A stretch of 64,000 nucleotides of DNA. Source: Alteromonas salexigens (GTDB lineage Bacteria > Pseudomonadota > Gammaproteobacteria > Enterobacterales > Alteromonadaceae). Under the pieces are notes generated by a model. The model searched no databases, was not told the origin of the DNA, and saw only the letters and a list, made by a program, of their open reading frames with translations. Shown here in pieces: positions 56,596 to 64,000 of the stretch. Both the position numbers and the translations under genes were made by a program. Location of the stretch: NCBI RefSeq assembly GCF_025628895.1, contig NZ_JAOTJC010000012.1, positions 186,001-250,000 on the forward strand, in the 5' to 3' direction. Positions within the stretch are counted from its first letter, which is position 1, and the number at the start of each line of letters is the position of its first letter.

Positions 56596-56616
56596 CCGCT
56601 TACCACAGAGAGAGCT

Positions 56617-57030
56617 ATGCAATTACCTAGCACCGATGAAATTGTTGATGATCTGGAATTTTTTGATGACTGGGAAGAACGTTACCAGTACATCATTGAT
56701 TTAGGGAAAAGCATCCCCGGTTTATCAGAAGAGCAACGCACCCCGGACCGCCTGGTTAAAGGCTGTCAGAGCAACGTTTGGTTAATCTCTGGTATCAATG
56801 GCGGGGTGATTGAGTTTGATGTGGACAGTGACGCAGTCATTGTGCAGGGATTACTGGCACTGGTGCTGGCTGCCTATAATCGCAAAACCCCGCAGCAGAT
56901 CCTGGACTTTGATATCAATGGATATTTTGAAGCGCTGGATCTGGAGCGTCATATTACGCCCACCCGAGGCAATGGGTTACGAGCGATTGTCGGAAAAATT
57001 CAGTTACTGGCAAAACAGGCCATTCACTAA
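56617..57030 (+). CDS. sufE: Sulfur acceptor SufE
   Basis: A 137-residue SufE. Cys50 in VKGCQSNVWL is the persulfide acceptor, equivalent to Cys51 in E. coli. It hands sulfur from SufS to SufB. It is the last gene of the hybrid isc/suf locus. The C-terminal half (LRAIVGKIQLLAKQAIH) is intact. Confidence 0.95.
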   Translation: MQLPSTDEIVDDLEFFDDWEERYQYIIDLGKSIPGLSEEQRTPDRLVKGCQSNVWLISGINGGVIEFDVDSDAVIVQGLLALVLAAYNRKTPQQILDFDINGYFEALDLERHITPTRGNGLRAIVGKIQLLAKQAIH

Positions 57031-57108
57031 ATTTCGTACAATTGTCATCGGCAGCGCGCGTTAAACGTGCTATAAACCGTCGGGCAGTATTGGTGGCGCA
57101 ATCGCCTC

Positions 57109-57137
57109 TGGTCAAGCCGCGCAGAATTGCCTATAAT
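57109..57137 (+). promoter_or_regulatory. Sigma-70 promoter of ndk within a hairpin
   Basis: TGGTCA (57109-57114), a 17-base spacer and TATAAT (57132-57137). The -10 lies at the loop of a hairpin (GCCGC ... GAATT / AATTC-GCGGC, 57116-57144) followed by CAAAATTTTT, which may also end the suf transcript. Confidence 0.65.
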
Positions 57138-57181
57138 TCGCGGCCAAAATTTTTACAAGACTTACTTGGAGACAGAAAAGC

Positions 57182-57613
57182 ATGGCTCTAGAGCGTACTT
57201 TTTCGATTATCAAGCCTGATGCGGTTGCTAAAAACGTCATCGGTGCAATTTACAACCGTTTTGAATCTGCGGGCCTGCGTATCGTAGCGTCTAAAATGAT
57301 CCACATGAGCAAAGAACAGGCTGAAGGCTTTTATGCAGAGCATAAAGAGCGTCCTTTCTTTGGCGCGTTGGTTGATTTCATGACCTCTGGTCCGGTAATG
57401 GTTCAGGTTCTGGAAGGCGAAAATGCGGTAGTTAAAAACCGTGAAATCATGGGTGCAACTAACCCAGCTGATGCGGCTGCCGGTACCCTGCGATCAGATT
57501 ATGCAGAGTCTATCGACGAAAATGCCGTACACGGTTCTGATGCACCAGAATCTGCTGCACGCGAAATTGCTTACTTCTTTTCTGAAGAAGAAATTTGCCC
57601 GCGCACGCGTTAA
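57182..57613 (+). CDS. ndk: Nucleoside diphosphate kinase
   Basis: A 143-residue kinase that balances nucleoside triphosphates. The active-site His117 is in [13 protein letters not shown], and [15 protein letters not shown] is the family start. It has its own promoter and terminator. In E. coli ndk also lies upstream of rlmN, so this marks the right edge of the exchanged Fe-S segment. Confidence 0.98.
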   Translation: MALERTFSIIKPDAVAKNVIGAIYNRFESAGLRIVASKMIHMSKEQAEGFYAEHKERPFFGALVDFMTSGPVMVQVLEGENAVVKNREIMGATNPADAAAGTLRSDYAESIDENAVHGSDAPESAAREIAYFFSEEEICPRTR

Positions 57614-57633
57614 TTCGTTTCGCCGGTAAATAA

Positions 57634-57659
57634 GAAAGGAGCCGCAGGCTCCTTTTTTT
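57634..57659 (+). terminator. Intrinsic terminator of ndk
   Basis: GGAGCC-GCA-GGCTCC followed by seven T, about 25 bases after the stop codon. Confidence 0.92.
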
Positions 57660-58029
57660 GTGCCAGAACAAGGCCCACACTCTTAAAAGTTTCCGCCACG
57701 GCGCATCCGGCTGGTATAGCAGGTAAACCAAGGCGAGGCTTTCTTAGCAACTTGCGCTGTGGTAGAATTTGCGACCAATTTTTAAGCAGTTGGTCAGTTC
57801 GCTTCGTTAAAAGAAGAAGCGTACAAACAGCACCGAATCGCGAGAGGTTGTCGTCAGCCAGTGGGGCAACGCCCTGCAACGAGACGAACACACCAATAAA
57901 TTCATGGAACGACGGTAAACTTGTCGCTATCTTTGCGGTCCAAGCAGGATAGCGCTACGTCGGTGCCTGACGAACAGCACTGTTGCGCGTTATCGCAGCA
58001 AAACCAGGTAAAGTAAGGTCATATAGGCA
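57660..58029. other. Long leader region before rlmN
   Basis: About 370 bases without a supported gene. It holds TGGTAGAAT, an extended -10-like element near 57760, a small hairpin ACCAA ... TTGGT near 57774-57794, and a minus-strand 93-codon frame with no family resemblance. The rlmN promoter is presumably here. Confidence 0.5.
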
Positions 58030-59148
58030 ATGTCAAAGACAAACTTGTTAAATTTAAACCGTGCAGGCTTACGGTCGTTCTTCAAAGACATCGGCGAGAA
58101 GCCCTTCCGCGCCGAGCAGTTAATGAAATGGATTTATCAGCAGGGTGTCAGCGACTTTGACGAAATGTCTAACCTGAATAAAGGCCTGCGTGAAAAGCTC
58201 AAAGCCGAGTGCGAAATTGTGGCCCCTGAAATAGCCTATTTTCAGGAAGCCAGTGACGGCACCATCAAATATGCCCTGACCCTGAACGGTGGTCAGGAAG
58301 TGGAAGCGGTATGGATCCCGGAATCCGACCGTGCCACCCTGTGTGTTTCCTCGCAGGTAGGGTGTGCATTGGAATGCACGTTCTGTTCTACCGCACAGCA
58401 GGGTTTTAACCGCAACCTGTCGGTCAGTGAAATTATCGGTCAGGTGTGGCGGGTAGCCACCCATCTTGGTCTGTCTAAAGACTCCAGCAAGCGCCCGGTG
58501 ACAAATGTGGTAATGATGGGCATGGGTGAGCCACTGCTTAATCTTAAAAACGTAGTGCCCGCCATGGATATCATGATGGATGACTTCGGCTTTGGCTTGT
58601 CAAAGCGTCGGGTTACGCTGAGTACGTCAGGCGTTGTGCCTGCGCTGGATATGCTGGGCGACCAGATTGACGTGGCACTGGCTATTTCGTTGCACGCGCC
58701 GAACGACAAGTTGCGTGATGAAATTGTTCCCGTCAACAAAAAGTACAACATTGAAACCTTCCTGGCGGGAGTACGTCGCTATCTGGAGAAGTCTAAAGCG
58801 AACCAGGGTAAGGTCACCATTGAGTACGTCATGTTGTCACACATTAATGACAGCACCGATCAGGCCCACGAACTGGCGCAAGTGCTGAAAGATACGCCCT
58901 GTAAGATCAACCTTATCCCGTTTAACCCTTATCCGGGCTCGCCGTATACCTGCTCAAGTAATTCCCGTATCGATCGCTTCTCAAAAGTCCTGATGGAGCA
59001 CGGTTATACTGTGATGGTGCGTAAGACCCGGGGAGACGATATTGATGCTGCCTGCGGTCAGTTAGTAGGCGATGTGGTTGACCGGACGAAAAGAATGTTG
59101 AAAAAACAGATGAAGGGCGAAGAAATTTCAGTAAAAATGGCACAATAA
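58030..59148 (+). CDS. rlmN: 23S rRNA/tRNA adenine-C2 methyltransferase RlmN
   Basis: A 372-residue radical SAM enzyme. The 4Fe-4S cluster cysteines are Cys112, Cys116 and Cys119 (CALECTFC). [12 protein letters not shown] and the C-terminal [17 protein letters not shown] (with the resolving Cys) complete the family marks. It methylates A2503 in 23S rRNA and A37 in tRNA. It depends on Fe-S supply from the neighbouring locus. Confidence 0.98.
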   Translation: MSKTNLLNLNRAGLRSFFKDIGEKPFRAEQLMKWIYQQGVSDFDEMSNLNKGLREKLKAECEIVAPEIAYFQEASDGTIKYALTLNGGQEVEAVWIPESDRATLCVSSQVGCALECTFCSTAQQGFNRNLSVSEIIGQVWRVATHLGLSKDSSKRPVTNVVMMGMGEPLLNLKNVVPAMDIMMDDFGFGLSKRRVTLSTSGVVPALDMLGDQIDVALAISLHAPNDKLRDEIVPVNKKYNIETFLAGVRRYLEKSKANQGKVTIEYVMLSHINDSTDQAHELAQVLKDTPCKINLIPFNPYPGSPYTCSSNSRIDRFSKVLMEHGYTVMVRKTRGDDIDAACGQLVGDVVDRTKRMLKKQMKGEEISVKMAQ

Positions 59149-59176
59149 TAATAAATGACCCAGGAGTAGGTGTCTC

Positions 59177-60253
59177 ATGCGTATAGCCTTGCTAGCGCTA
59201 ATGTTGTTCATGTCAGGCTGCGTGAGTCAATCGCAGTTGGGCCAGCAGTATGGTGATGACTTTGACCGCGAAGAAGCGGCCAAGACACGAATTTCGCTGG
59301 GGCTCACCTACCTAAAAAATGGCGATTACCAACAGGCAAAGGCTAACCTCGACAGAGCACTGGCTTTTGCGCCACGGTTGGCCGATGCCCACTATTCGCT
59401 GGCGTACTATTATCAACTGGTAGAAGAAAATCAGCGCGCAGAAGAAGCCTACCAGGCTGCGATGGATCTGGCGCCAGACAACGCCACCATTGCTAACAGT
59501 TACGGCGCATTCCTATGTCAGACCGGCCAGTACGACAGTGCCAAACGCTATTTCCTGAAAGCGGTGAACAGCCAGCAATACGCTAATAGCGCCCAGACTT
59601 ACGAAAATATGGCCATGTGCGCCCAGGAACAGGGCGAGTTTGCCGATGCCATTGATTACTTTTCTACAGCACTTAATTATCAGCCTACCCGGGCAAAGAG
59701 TTTATTTCTGCTCACCGAGCTATACCTGAAAACCGAACAATGGGACAAAGCCGCGCAAACCCTGACCCGCTTTGAGCGTGTGGCACGGGTCAGTCCTGAG
59801 TCATTGTGGCTGGCAGTGCGGGTTGCGCAAGGGCAGCAAAACCTTGAAAAGGCTAAAGGCTTCGGTGAGATGCTGTTGAGCATGTATCCGGATAGTCAGC
59901 AGGCTGCGGCCTACCTACGCAGTCGCGAAGACGAACCGGCGGCGGTCATCATGCGCAAAGCGAAGCCGTCGATCACTAACGCAGAAGAAGTTGCGGATAA
60001 CCCCGCGGCTGAATCTGCGGTTGACGAGTCCGCTAACAGTGCCAAACGGAAAAGCGCACCGACTGACACAAATAAAGATGCCGCGATGCCGCGGTTTCAT
60101 GTTGTGCAAGCGCAAGAGAACTTGTACCGTATCTCATTGAGATACAACCTCAAAATGGCCACGCTGCAGGAGTGGAACAATCTTGAAAGTGCTGGCGCGA
60201 TTTTTGCCGGTATGAAGCTTTGGTTAGTCCCACCACAACAGCAGGAGGAATAG
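59177..60253 (+). CDS. pilW: Type IV pilus assembly lipoprotein PilW/PilF with C-terminal LysM
   Basis: A 358-residue lipoprotein (lipobox FMSGC, Cys15). TPR repeats cover about residues 33-240 (AKTRISLGLTYLKNGDYQQA and following), as in PilF/PilW needed for secretin assembly. A linker of acidic and basic residues leads to a LysM-like domain at about 303-352 (RFHVVQAQENLYRISLRYNL, FAGMKLWLVP), making it about 100 residues longer than the usual protein. The LysM may bind peptidoglycan. It overlaps no gene; rodZ follows after eight bases. Confidence 0.88.
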   Translation: MRIALLALMLFMSGCVSQSQLGQQYGDDFDREEAAKTRISLGLTYLKNGDYQQAKANLDRALAFAPRLADAHYSLAYYYQLVEENQRAEEAYQAAMDLAPDNATIANSYGAFLCQTGQYDSAKRYFLKAVNSQQYANSAQTYENMAMCAQEQGEFADAIDYFSTALNYQPTRAKSLFLLTELYLKTEQWDKAAQTLTRFERVARVSPESLWLAVRVAQGQQNLEKAKGFGEMLLSMYPDSQQAAAYLRSREDEPAAVIMRKAKPSITNAEEVADNPAAESAVDESANSAKRKSAPTDTNKDAAMPRFHVVQAQENLYRISLRYNLKMATLQEWNNLESAGAIFAGMKLWLVPPQQQEE

Positions 60254-60261
60254 CAAGTCTG

Positions 60262-61254
60262 ATGGTGTCAGAAGAACAACAACCTAATCCGGAACAACAC
60301 ACAGACACGCCGCCCGCGGCCAGCCCGGGGAAGATGCTGCGCGAAGGTCGCGAAGCGCAGGGCCTGACTCAGGACGAGATAGCCTCACGCCTGTTTCTCA
60401 AAGCGTCGCAAATTGACGACATTGAAAACGATCGGCTGGACGACAGCATGTCAGTCACTTTTACCAAAGGCTATGTTCGCAACTATGCGAAACAACTTGG
60501 GCTGGACTCACAGACCGTTGTGGCTGAGTTCGAACGTTGCCACGACACGCCAAGATCCTCGGCGAATTTACAAAGCTTTTCCCGTCGGGTTGCGAAGCAA
60601 GCCCACGATGATCGATGGATGATGGTGACCTGGGTAATCGCTCTGCTACTGATTGCCGGTGTGGTGGCGTGGTGGTATCAGCAATCAGACGATGCGCAGC
60701 TAGGCCAGGAACAAACCGCAGTGGAAACGCCAGTGTCTGCGAAAGAGGCCAGTGAACGTGATAGCGATGCAGTACAGCCGTTAGGCGGGAGCGGACAGAT
60801 ACCGGTGAGCGAAACCCGGCGCACCGACACTGGCACAGCGGACAGCTCTTCTCCCGCTGAAAGCGATAACAGCGCTGATACCCTCAACCAGATGGCTTCG
60901 CCGGAAGAAACCACCCCCGCAATTCAAGCAACTGATGGCAGTGAAGAGGCTGCGCTCACTGCAGCTGAGTCGACTCCAGCCAGCAATAACCAGGGTGGGC
61001 AGGCCCAACCCATCAACATGGCGTTTACCTTTGGTGAAGACTGTTGGGTGAATATTAAGGACGCCACCGGAGAAGCGATCGCCTACGGCGTAAAACAAGC
61101 TGGCCGGGTTATGCAGCTTGAAGGCGTACCACCGGTTGAAGTTACCCTCGGTGCACCGGATAATGTGCAGATTACTGTTAATGGCGAGCCGGTCGACATG
61201 TCTTCTTATCAAAATGGTCGTACCGCGCGGTTCTCGCTGCCGATTCAGGAATAA
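60262..61254 (+). CDS. rodZ: Cell-shape protein RodZ
   Basis: A 330-residue protein with an N-terminal helix-turn-helix domain ([35 protein letters not shown]), one transmembrane helix ([17 protein letters not shown]), a Ser/Thr/Glu-rich linker and a C-terminal periplasmic DUF4115 domain ([20 protein letters not shown]). It links MreB to the membrane. AGGAGG lies rather far upstream of the ATG at 60262. ispG follows directly. Confidence 0.93.
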   Translation: MVSEEQQPNPEQHTDTPPAASPGKMLREGREAQGLTQDEIASRLFLKASQIDDIENDRLDDSMSVTFTKGYVRNYAKQLGLDSQTVVAEFERCHDTPRSSANLQSFSRRVAKQAHDDRWMMVTWVIALLLIAGVVAWWYQQSDDAQLGQEQTAVETPVSAKEASERDSDAVQPLGGSGQIPVSETRRTDTGTADSSSPAESDNSADTLNQMASPEETTPAIQATDGSEEAALTAAESTPASNNQGGQAQPINMAFTFGEDCWVNIKDATGEAIAYGVKQAGRVMQLEGVPPVEVTLGAPDNVQITVNGEPVDMSSYQNGRTARFSLPIQE

Positions 61255-61256
61255 CG

Positions 61257-62375
61257 ATGTTTTCAGAAAGTCCTATTAAACGCCGTAAATCTACCCGTAT
61301 CAATGTGGGTAATGTCCCTATTGGCGATGGCGCGCCCATTGCCGTTCAGTCTATGACGAATACACCCACCACGGATGTGGCCGCCACGGTTGACCAAATT
61401 AACCGGATTGTGGCTGTAGGTGGTGAGATAGTGCGGGTTTCCGTACCGACGATGGATGCGGCCCAGGCATTCCGCGAAATTCGTAAACAGGTCTCCGTTC
61501 CGTTAGTGGCAGATATTCATTTTGACTACCGTATTGCACTGAAAGTGGCGGAGTACGGCGTAGACTGCCTGCGTATCAACCCCGGTAATATTGGTAATAT
61601 GGAGCGGGTTCGCTCCGTTGTTGATTGTGCCCGCGACAAAAATATTCCTATTCGTATCGGTGTGAACGGCGGTTCGCTGGAAAAAGACCTGCAGGAAAAG
61701 TATGGCGAACCCACCCCGGAAGCGCTGGTGGAGTCGGCCATGCGCCATGTGGATATTCTCGATAAACTTAACTTTGATCAGTTTAAAGTCAGCGTTAAAG
61801 CATCTGACGTGTTTCTGGCGGTAGGCGCCTACCGGTTGCTGGCCAGTAAAATTGATCAGCCCTTGCACCTGGGTATTACCGAAGCCGGCGGCCAGCGTGC
61901 CGGGGCAGTGAAAAGCGCGGTGGGCCTGGGTATGCTGTTGTCCGAAGGTATCGGTGACACGCTACGGGTGTCACTGGCCGCTGATCCGGTAGAAGAAATT
62001 AAGGTGGGGTTTGATATCCTCAAGTCACTGCGTATTCGCTCCCGTGGCATTAACTTCATTGCCTGTCCGAGCTGCTCCCGGCAGGAATTTGATGTCATTG
62101 GTACAGTCAATGCGCTGGAGCAAAGACTGGAAGATATTCTTACGCCAATGGATGTATCCATCATTGGCTGTGTGGTGAATGGCCCGGGTGAAGCCGAAGT
62201 GTCAGACCTGGGTTTGACCGGTGCGCGTAACATGAGTGGTTTCTATATGGACGGAAAACGTCAGAAAGAACGCCTCAAAAACGATGAGCTGGTTGACCAA
62301 CTGGAAACCCGCATACGTGCTAAAGCCTCACAGCTTGACGCAGCAAAGAAAATACCGGTAGCGGTTAAAGAGTAG
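61257..62375 (+). CDS. ispG: 4-hydroxy-3-methylbut-2-enyl diphosphate synthase IspG
   Basis: A 372-residue Fe-S enzyme of the MEP isoprenoid pathway. The cluster cysteines are in [12 protein letters not shown] and [15 protein letters not shown]-terminal marks are [18 protein letters not shown] and [12 protein letters not shown]. It starts two bases after rodZ. It is another Fe-S client next to the assembly locus. Confidence 0.98.
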   Translation: MFSESPIKRRKSTRINVGNVPIGDGAPIAVQSMTNTPTTDVAATVDQINRIVAVGGEIVRVSVPTMDAAQAFREIRKQVSVPLVADIHFDYRIALKVAEYGVDCLRINPGNIGNMERVRSVVDCARDKNIPIRIGVNGGSLEKDLQEKYGEPTPEALVESAMRHVDILDKLNFDQFKVSVKASDVFLAVGAYRLLASKIDQPLHLGITEAGGQRAGAVKSAVGLGMLLSEGIGDTLRVSLAADPVEEIKVGFDILKSLRIRSRGINFIACPSCSRQEFDVIGTVNALEQRLEDILTPMDVSIIGCVVNGPGEAEVSDLGLTGARNMSGFYMDGKRQKERLKNDELVDQLETRIRAKASQLDAAKKIPVAVKE

Positions 62376-62425
62376 TCAGTTCGTAGGACAACCTGGTGGC
62401 GTGATGCCGCTGAGGCGACCTTCGA

Positions 62426-62454
62426 TTGTTGTTTCACAGTAAAGCCCCTATAAT
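62426..62454 (+). promoter_or_regulatory. Sigma-70 promoter of hisS within a terminator-like hairpin
   Basis: TTGTTG (62426-62431), a 17-base spacer and TATAAT (62449-62454), an almost consensus promoter. The -10 is the loop of the hairpin below. Confidence 0.75.
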
Positions 62455-62466
62455 GCGGGGCTTTTA
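62441..62466 (+). terminator. Terminator-like hairpin between ispG and hisS
   Basis: AAAGCCCC (62441-62448) pairs with GGGGCTTT (62457-62464) around the loop TATAATGC, followed by TTATTTAT. It could end the pilW-rodZ-ispG transcript while its DNA serves as the hisS promoter. Confidence 0.7.
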
Positions 62467-62491
62467 TTTATACGCGGTATGAGATTTTTAC

Positions 62492-63769
62492 GTGGCTAAA
62501 ACAATTCAGGCTATACGCGGCATGAACGATTGCCTGCCGGAAGTATCCGGCACCTGGCAGAAAGTTGAAGCAGTGCTGAGACAGGTGGTCGCCAGCTATG
62601 GCTACCAGGAAATTCGAACGCCCATTGTCGAAAGCACCGATCTGTTCAAGCGCTCCATCGGCGAAGTAACCGACATCGTCGAAAAAGAAATGTACACCTT
62701 TGAAGATCGTAACGGCGACAGCCTCACGCTGCGTCCGGAAGGAACGGCCAGTTGTGTACGGGCAGGTAACGAACACGGGCTACTGTACAATCAACAACAG
62801 CGGTTATGGTACTTAGGGCCCATGTTTCGTCATGAGCGCCCGCAAAAAGGCCGTTACCGTCAGTTCCATCAGTTTGGCGTAGAAGCCTATGGCCTGGCCG
62901 GGCCAGATATAGATCTGGAAGTCATCCTGTTGAGTGCCCGCTTGTGGAAAGCATTTGGCATTAGCGACCACGTCACCTTGCAGATTAACACCCTGGGCTC
63001 GAATGAAGCCCGTCAGCGCTATCGCGATGCGTTGGTAGACTACTTAACGGCACGCACCGACAAGCTTGACGAAGATTCATTGCGTCGTCTGGAAACCAAC
63101 CCGTTGCGGGTATTGGACAGCAAGAATCCACAGGTTCAGGAAGCTACCGCCGATGCGCCTTCGCTGATGGACTACCTGGACGAAGAGTCCAAAGCGCACT
63201 TCGAGACCTTGTGTAGCCGTCTGGAAAGCGCCGGTATCAGCTTTGAAGTCAATCCACGTCTGGTACGTGGCCTGGATTACTACAACCGCACCGTGTTTGA
63301 GTGGGTAACGGATAGCTTAGGCGCCCAGGGTACTGTCTGCGCAGGTGGCCGTTATGACGGACTGGTCGAGCAACTGGGTGGAAAAGGCACGCCTGCAGTA
63401 GGCTTTGCAATGGGCATGGAGCGGCTGGTCCTGCTATTGACTACCTTGCAACCGGAAGCACTGCCGGATACCTTTGCCGACGTGTATGTGACGGCGCTTG
63501 GTGATGATGCGCAACAGTATGCGGTGGAAGTGGCCGAGCAGCTGCGTGAAACTATGCCTGGTACGCGGGTAATGATGCATTGCGGCGGTGGAAACCTGAA
63601 AAAGCAGCTCAAACGGGCGGATAAAACCGGCGCGCGTGTTGCCTTGTTACTGGGCAGCGAAGAAGCAGAACAACAGTCGGTAGTGGTTAAGCCATTACGT
63701 AATGGCGGAGAACAGCAGTCAGTTAATCTGGATGCACTCGCCGCAACGCTAGAGACAGTGTTAGATTAA
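62492..63769 (+). CDS. hisS: Histidyl-tRNA synthetase
   Basis: A 425-residue class II synthetase. Motif 2 is [21 protein letters not shown], the histidine loop [15 protein letters not shown] and motif 3 [15 protein letters not shown]. The C-terminal anticodon domain starts near [11 protein letters not shown]. It starts with GTG at 62492 ([16 protein letters not shown]). The leader is about 30 bases. Confidence 0.98.
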   Translation: MAKTIQAIRGMNDCLPEVSGTWQKVEAVLRQVVASYGYQEIRTPIVESTDLFKRSIGEVTDIVEKEMYTFEDRNGDSLTLRPEGTASCVRAGNEHGLLYNQQQRLWYLGPMFRHERPQKGRYRQFHQFGVEAYGLAGPDIDLEVILLSARLWKAFGISDHVTLQINTLGSNEARQRYRDALVDYLTARTDKLDEDSLRRLETNPLRVLDSKNPQVQEATADAPSLMDYLDEESKAHFETLCSRLESAGISFEVNPRLVRGLDYYNRTVFEWVTDSLGAQGTVCAGGRYDGLVEQLGGKGTPAVGFAMGMERLVLLLTTLQPEALPDTFADVYVTALGDDAQQYAVEVAEQLRETMPGTRVMMHCGGGNLKKQLKRADKTGARVALLLGSEEAEQQSVVVKPLRNGGEQQSVNLDALAATLETVLD

Positions 63770-63820
63770 CGGAACCGTGCCGGCGAAGTTCGGCCACAGT
63801 TGTAACATCGAGAGGAAAAA

Positions 63821-64000
63821 ATGGAACAGTTCGCGACAGAAGAACAACAGGTAGAAGCGATTAAACGGTTCTGGAAAGAGCATGGTACTGCCATTATCGT
63901 AGGCGCGGCACTCGGCCTTGGTGGCCTGTGGGGCTGGCGCTGGTATACAGATAATCAGCTTGAATCCCGTGAGCAGGCGTCAATCGCCTATCAGGAAAAA
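63821..64000 (+). CDS. yfgM: YfgM-family protein, N-terminus only (cut by the window edge)
   Basis: Sixty codons are visible after the ATG at 63821 (GAGAGGAAAAA upstream). The protein begins MEQFATEEQQVEAIKRFWKE and has one transmembrane helix (TAIIVGAALGLGGLWGW). This matches YfgM, a membrane-anchored TPR protein near SecYEG and periplasmic chaperones, and hisS-yfgM-bamB is the usual order. Confidence 0.92.
   Translation, partial: MEQFATEEQQVEAIKRFWKEHGTAIIVGAALGLGGLWGWRWYTDNQLESREQASIAYQEK

Noticed and set aside
57610..57891. 93-codon minus-strand frame after ndk
   Set aside because: It runs through the ndk terminator, has no recognisable domain and no ribosome site that I can support.

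Overview
The window reads as a chromosomal segment of a marine-type gammaproteobacterium, most likely an Alteromonas-like member of the Alteromonadaceae (inference). The support is the order suhB-trmJ-cysE-iscR-iscS ... ndk-rlmN-pilW-rodZ-ispG-hisS-yfgM, the queA-tgt-yajC-secDF block, a long-form isocitrate lyase with an unlinked-type malate synthase G, and an exosortase-A (XrtA/PEP-CTERM) exopolysaccharide locus. No rRNA, tRNA, CRISPR, insertion sequence or prophage was seen.

Region 1 (1-21150) is the XrtA/PEP-CTERM exopolysaccharide region. A tightly packed minus-strand operon (about 10930 to beyond the left edge) encodes a BioF2/GNAT-like acyltransferase, a RIFT-barrel/exo-rhamnogalacturonan-lyase-like protein, GT2 and GT4 glycosyltransferases, a polysaccharide deacetylase, a FemAB-like protein, a sulfotransferase, an asparagine-synthase-like amidotransferase and the start of another GT4. 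Divergent from it are the TPR lipoprotein PrsT and a protein with a PEP-CTERM-type tail that lacks the PEP signature; a sigma-54-like -24 box lies in front of the latter. Next come a FeeM/AHL-synthase-like acyltransferase, an ElyC/SanA-like protein, a trypsin-like protease, an FAD-linked oxidase, a UDP-glucuronate-epimerase-like protein and a patatin. The exosortase itself is not in the window.

Region 2 (21300-29330) is central metabolism: glcB, a LysR regulator and aceA (glyoxylate shunt), then a lipoprotein alkaline phosphatase and glutaminase glsA. A near-identical 13-base AT-rich motif precedes both glcB and aceA.

Region 3 (29350-40510) holds an AttEFGH-like export/hydrolase module (AttH-like lipocalin, double FtsX permease, ATPase), a VC0807-like membrane protein, then a rhomboid protease and a full yjf-type envelope gene set: YjfC ATP-grasp, DUF1190, DUF350, DUF2491, a two-TM potassium channel, a PspA-family protein and DUF2170.

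Region 4 (40700-64000) is housekeeping: queuosine synthesis (queA, tgt), Sec translocase accessories (yajC, secD, secF), suhB, trmJ, cysE, and an iron-sulfur operon in which iscR-iscS is followed by sufB-C-D-S-A-T-E where other gammaproteobacteria have iscU-iscA-hscB-hscA-fdx. Two tandem type-1 IscR boxes precede iscR and a third overlaps the predicted sufB promoter, so the hybrid locus appears to be under one IscR feedback. ndk, rlmN, a PilW-LysM protein, rodZ, ispG, hisS and the start of yfgM complete the window. In front of tgt, ndk and hisS a -10 TATAAT box lies in or at the loop of a terminator-like hairpin.
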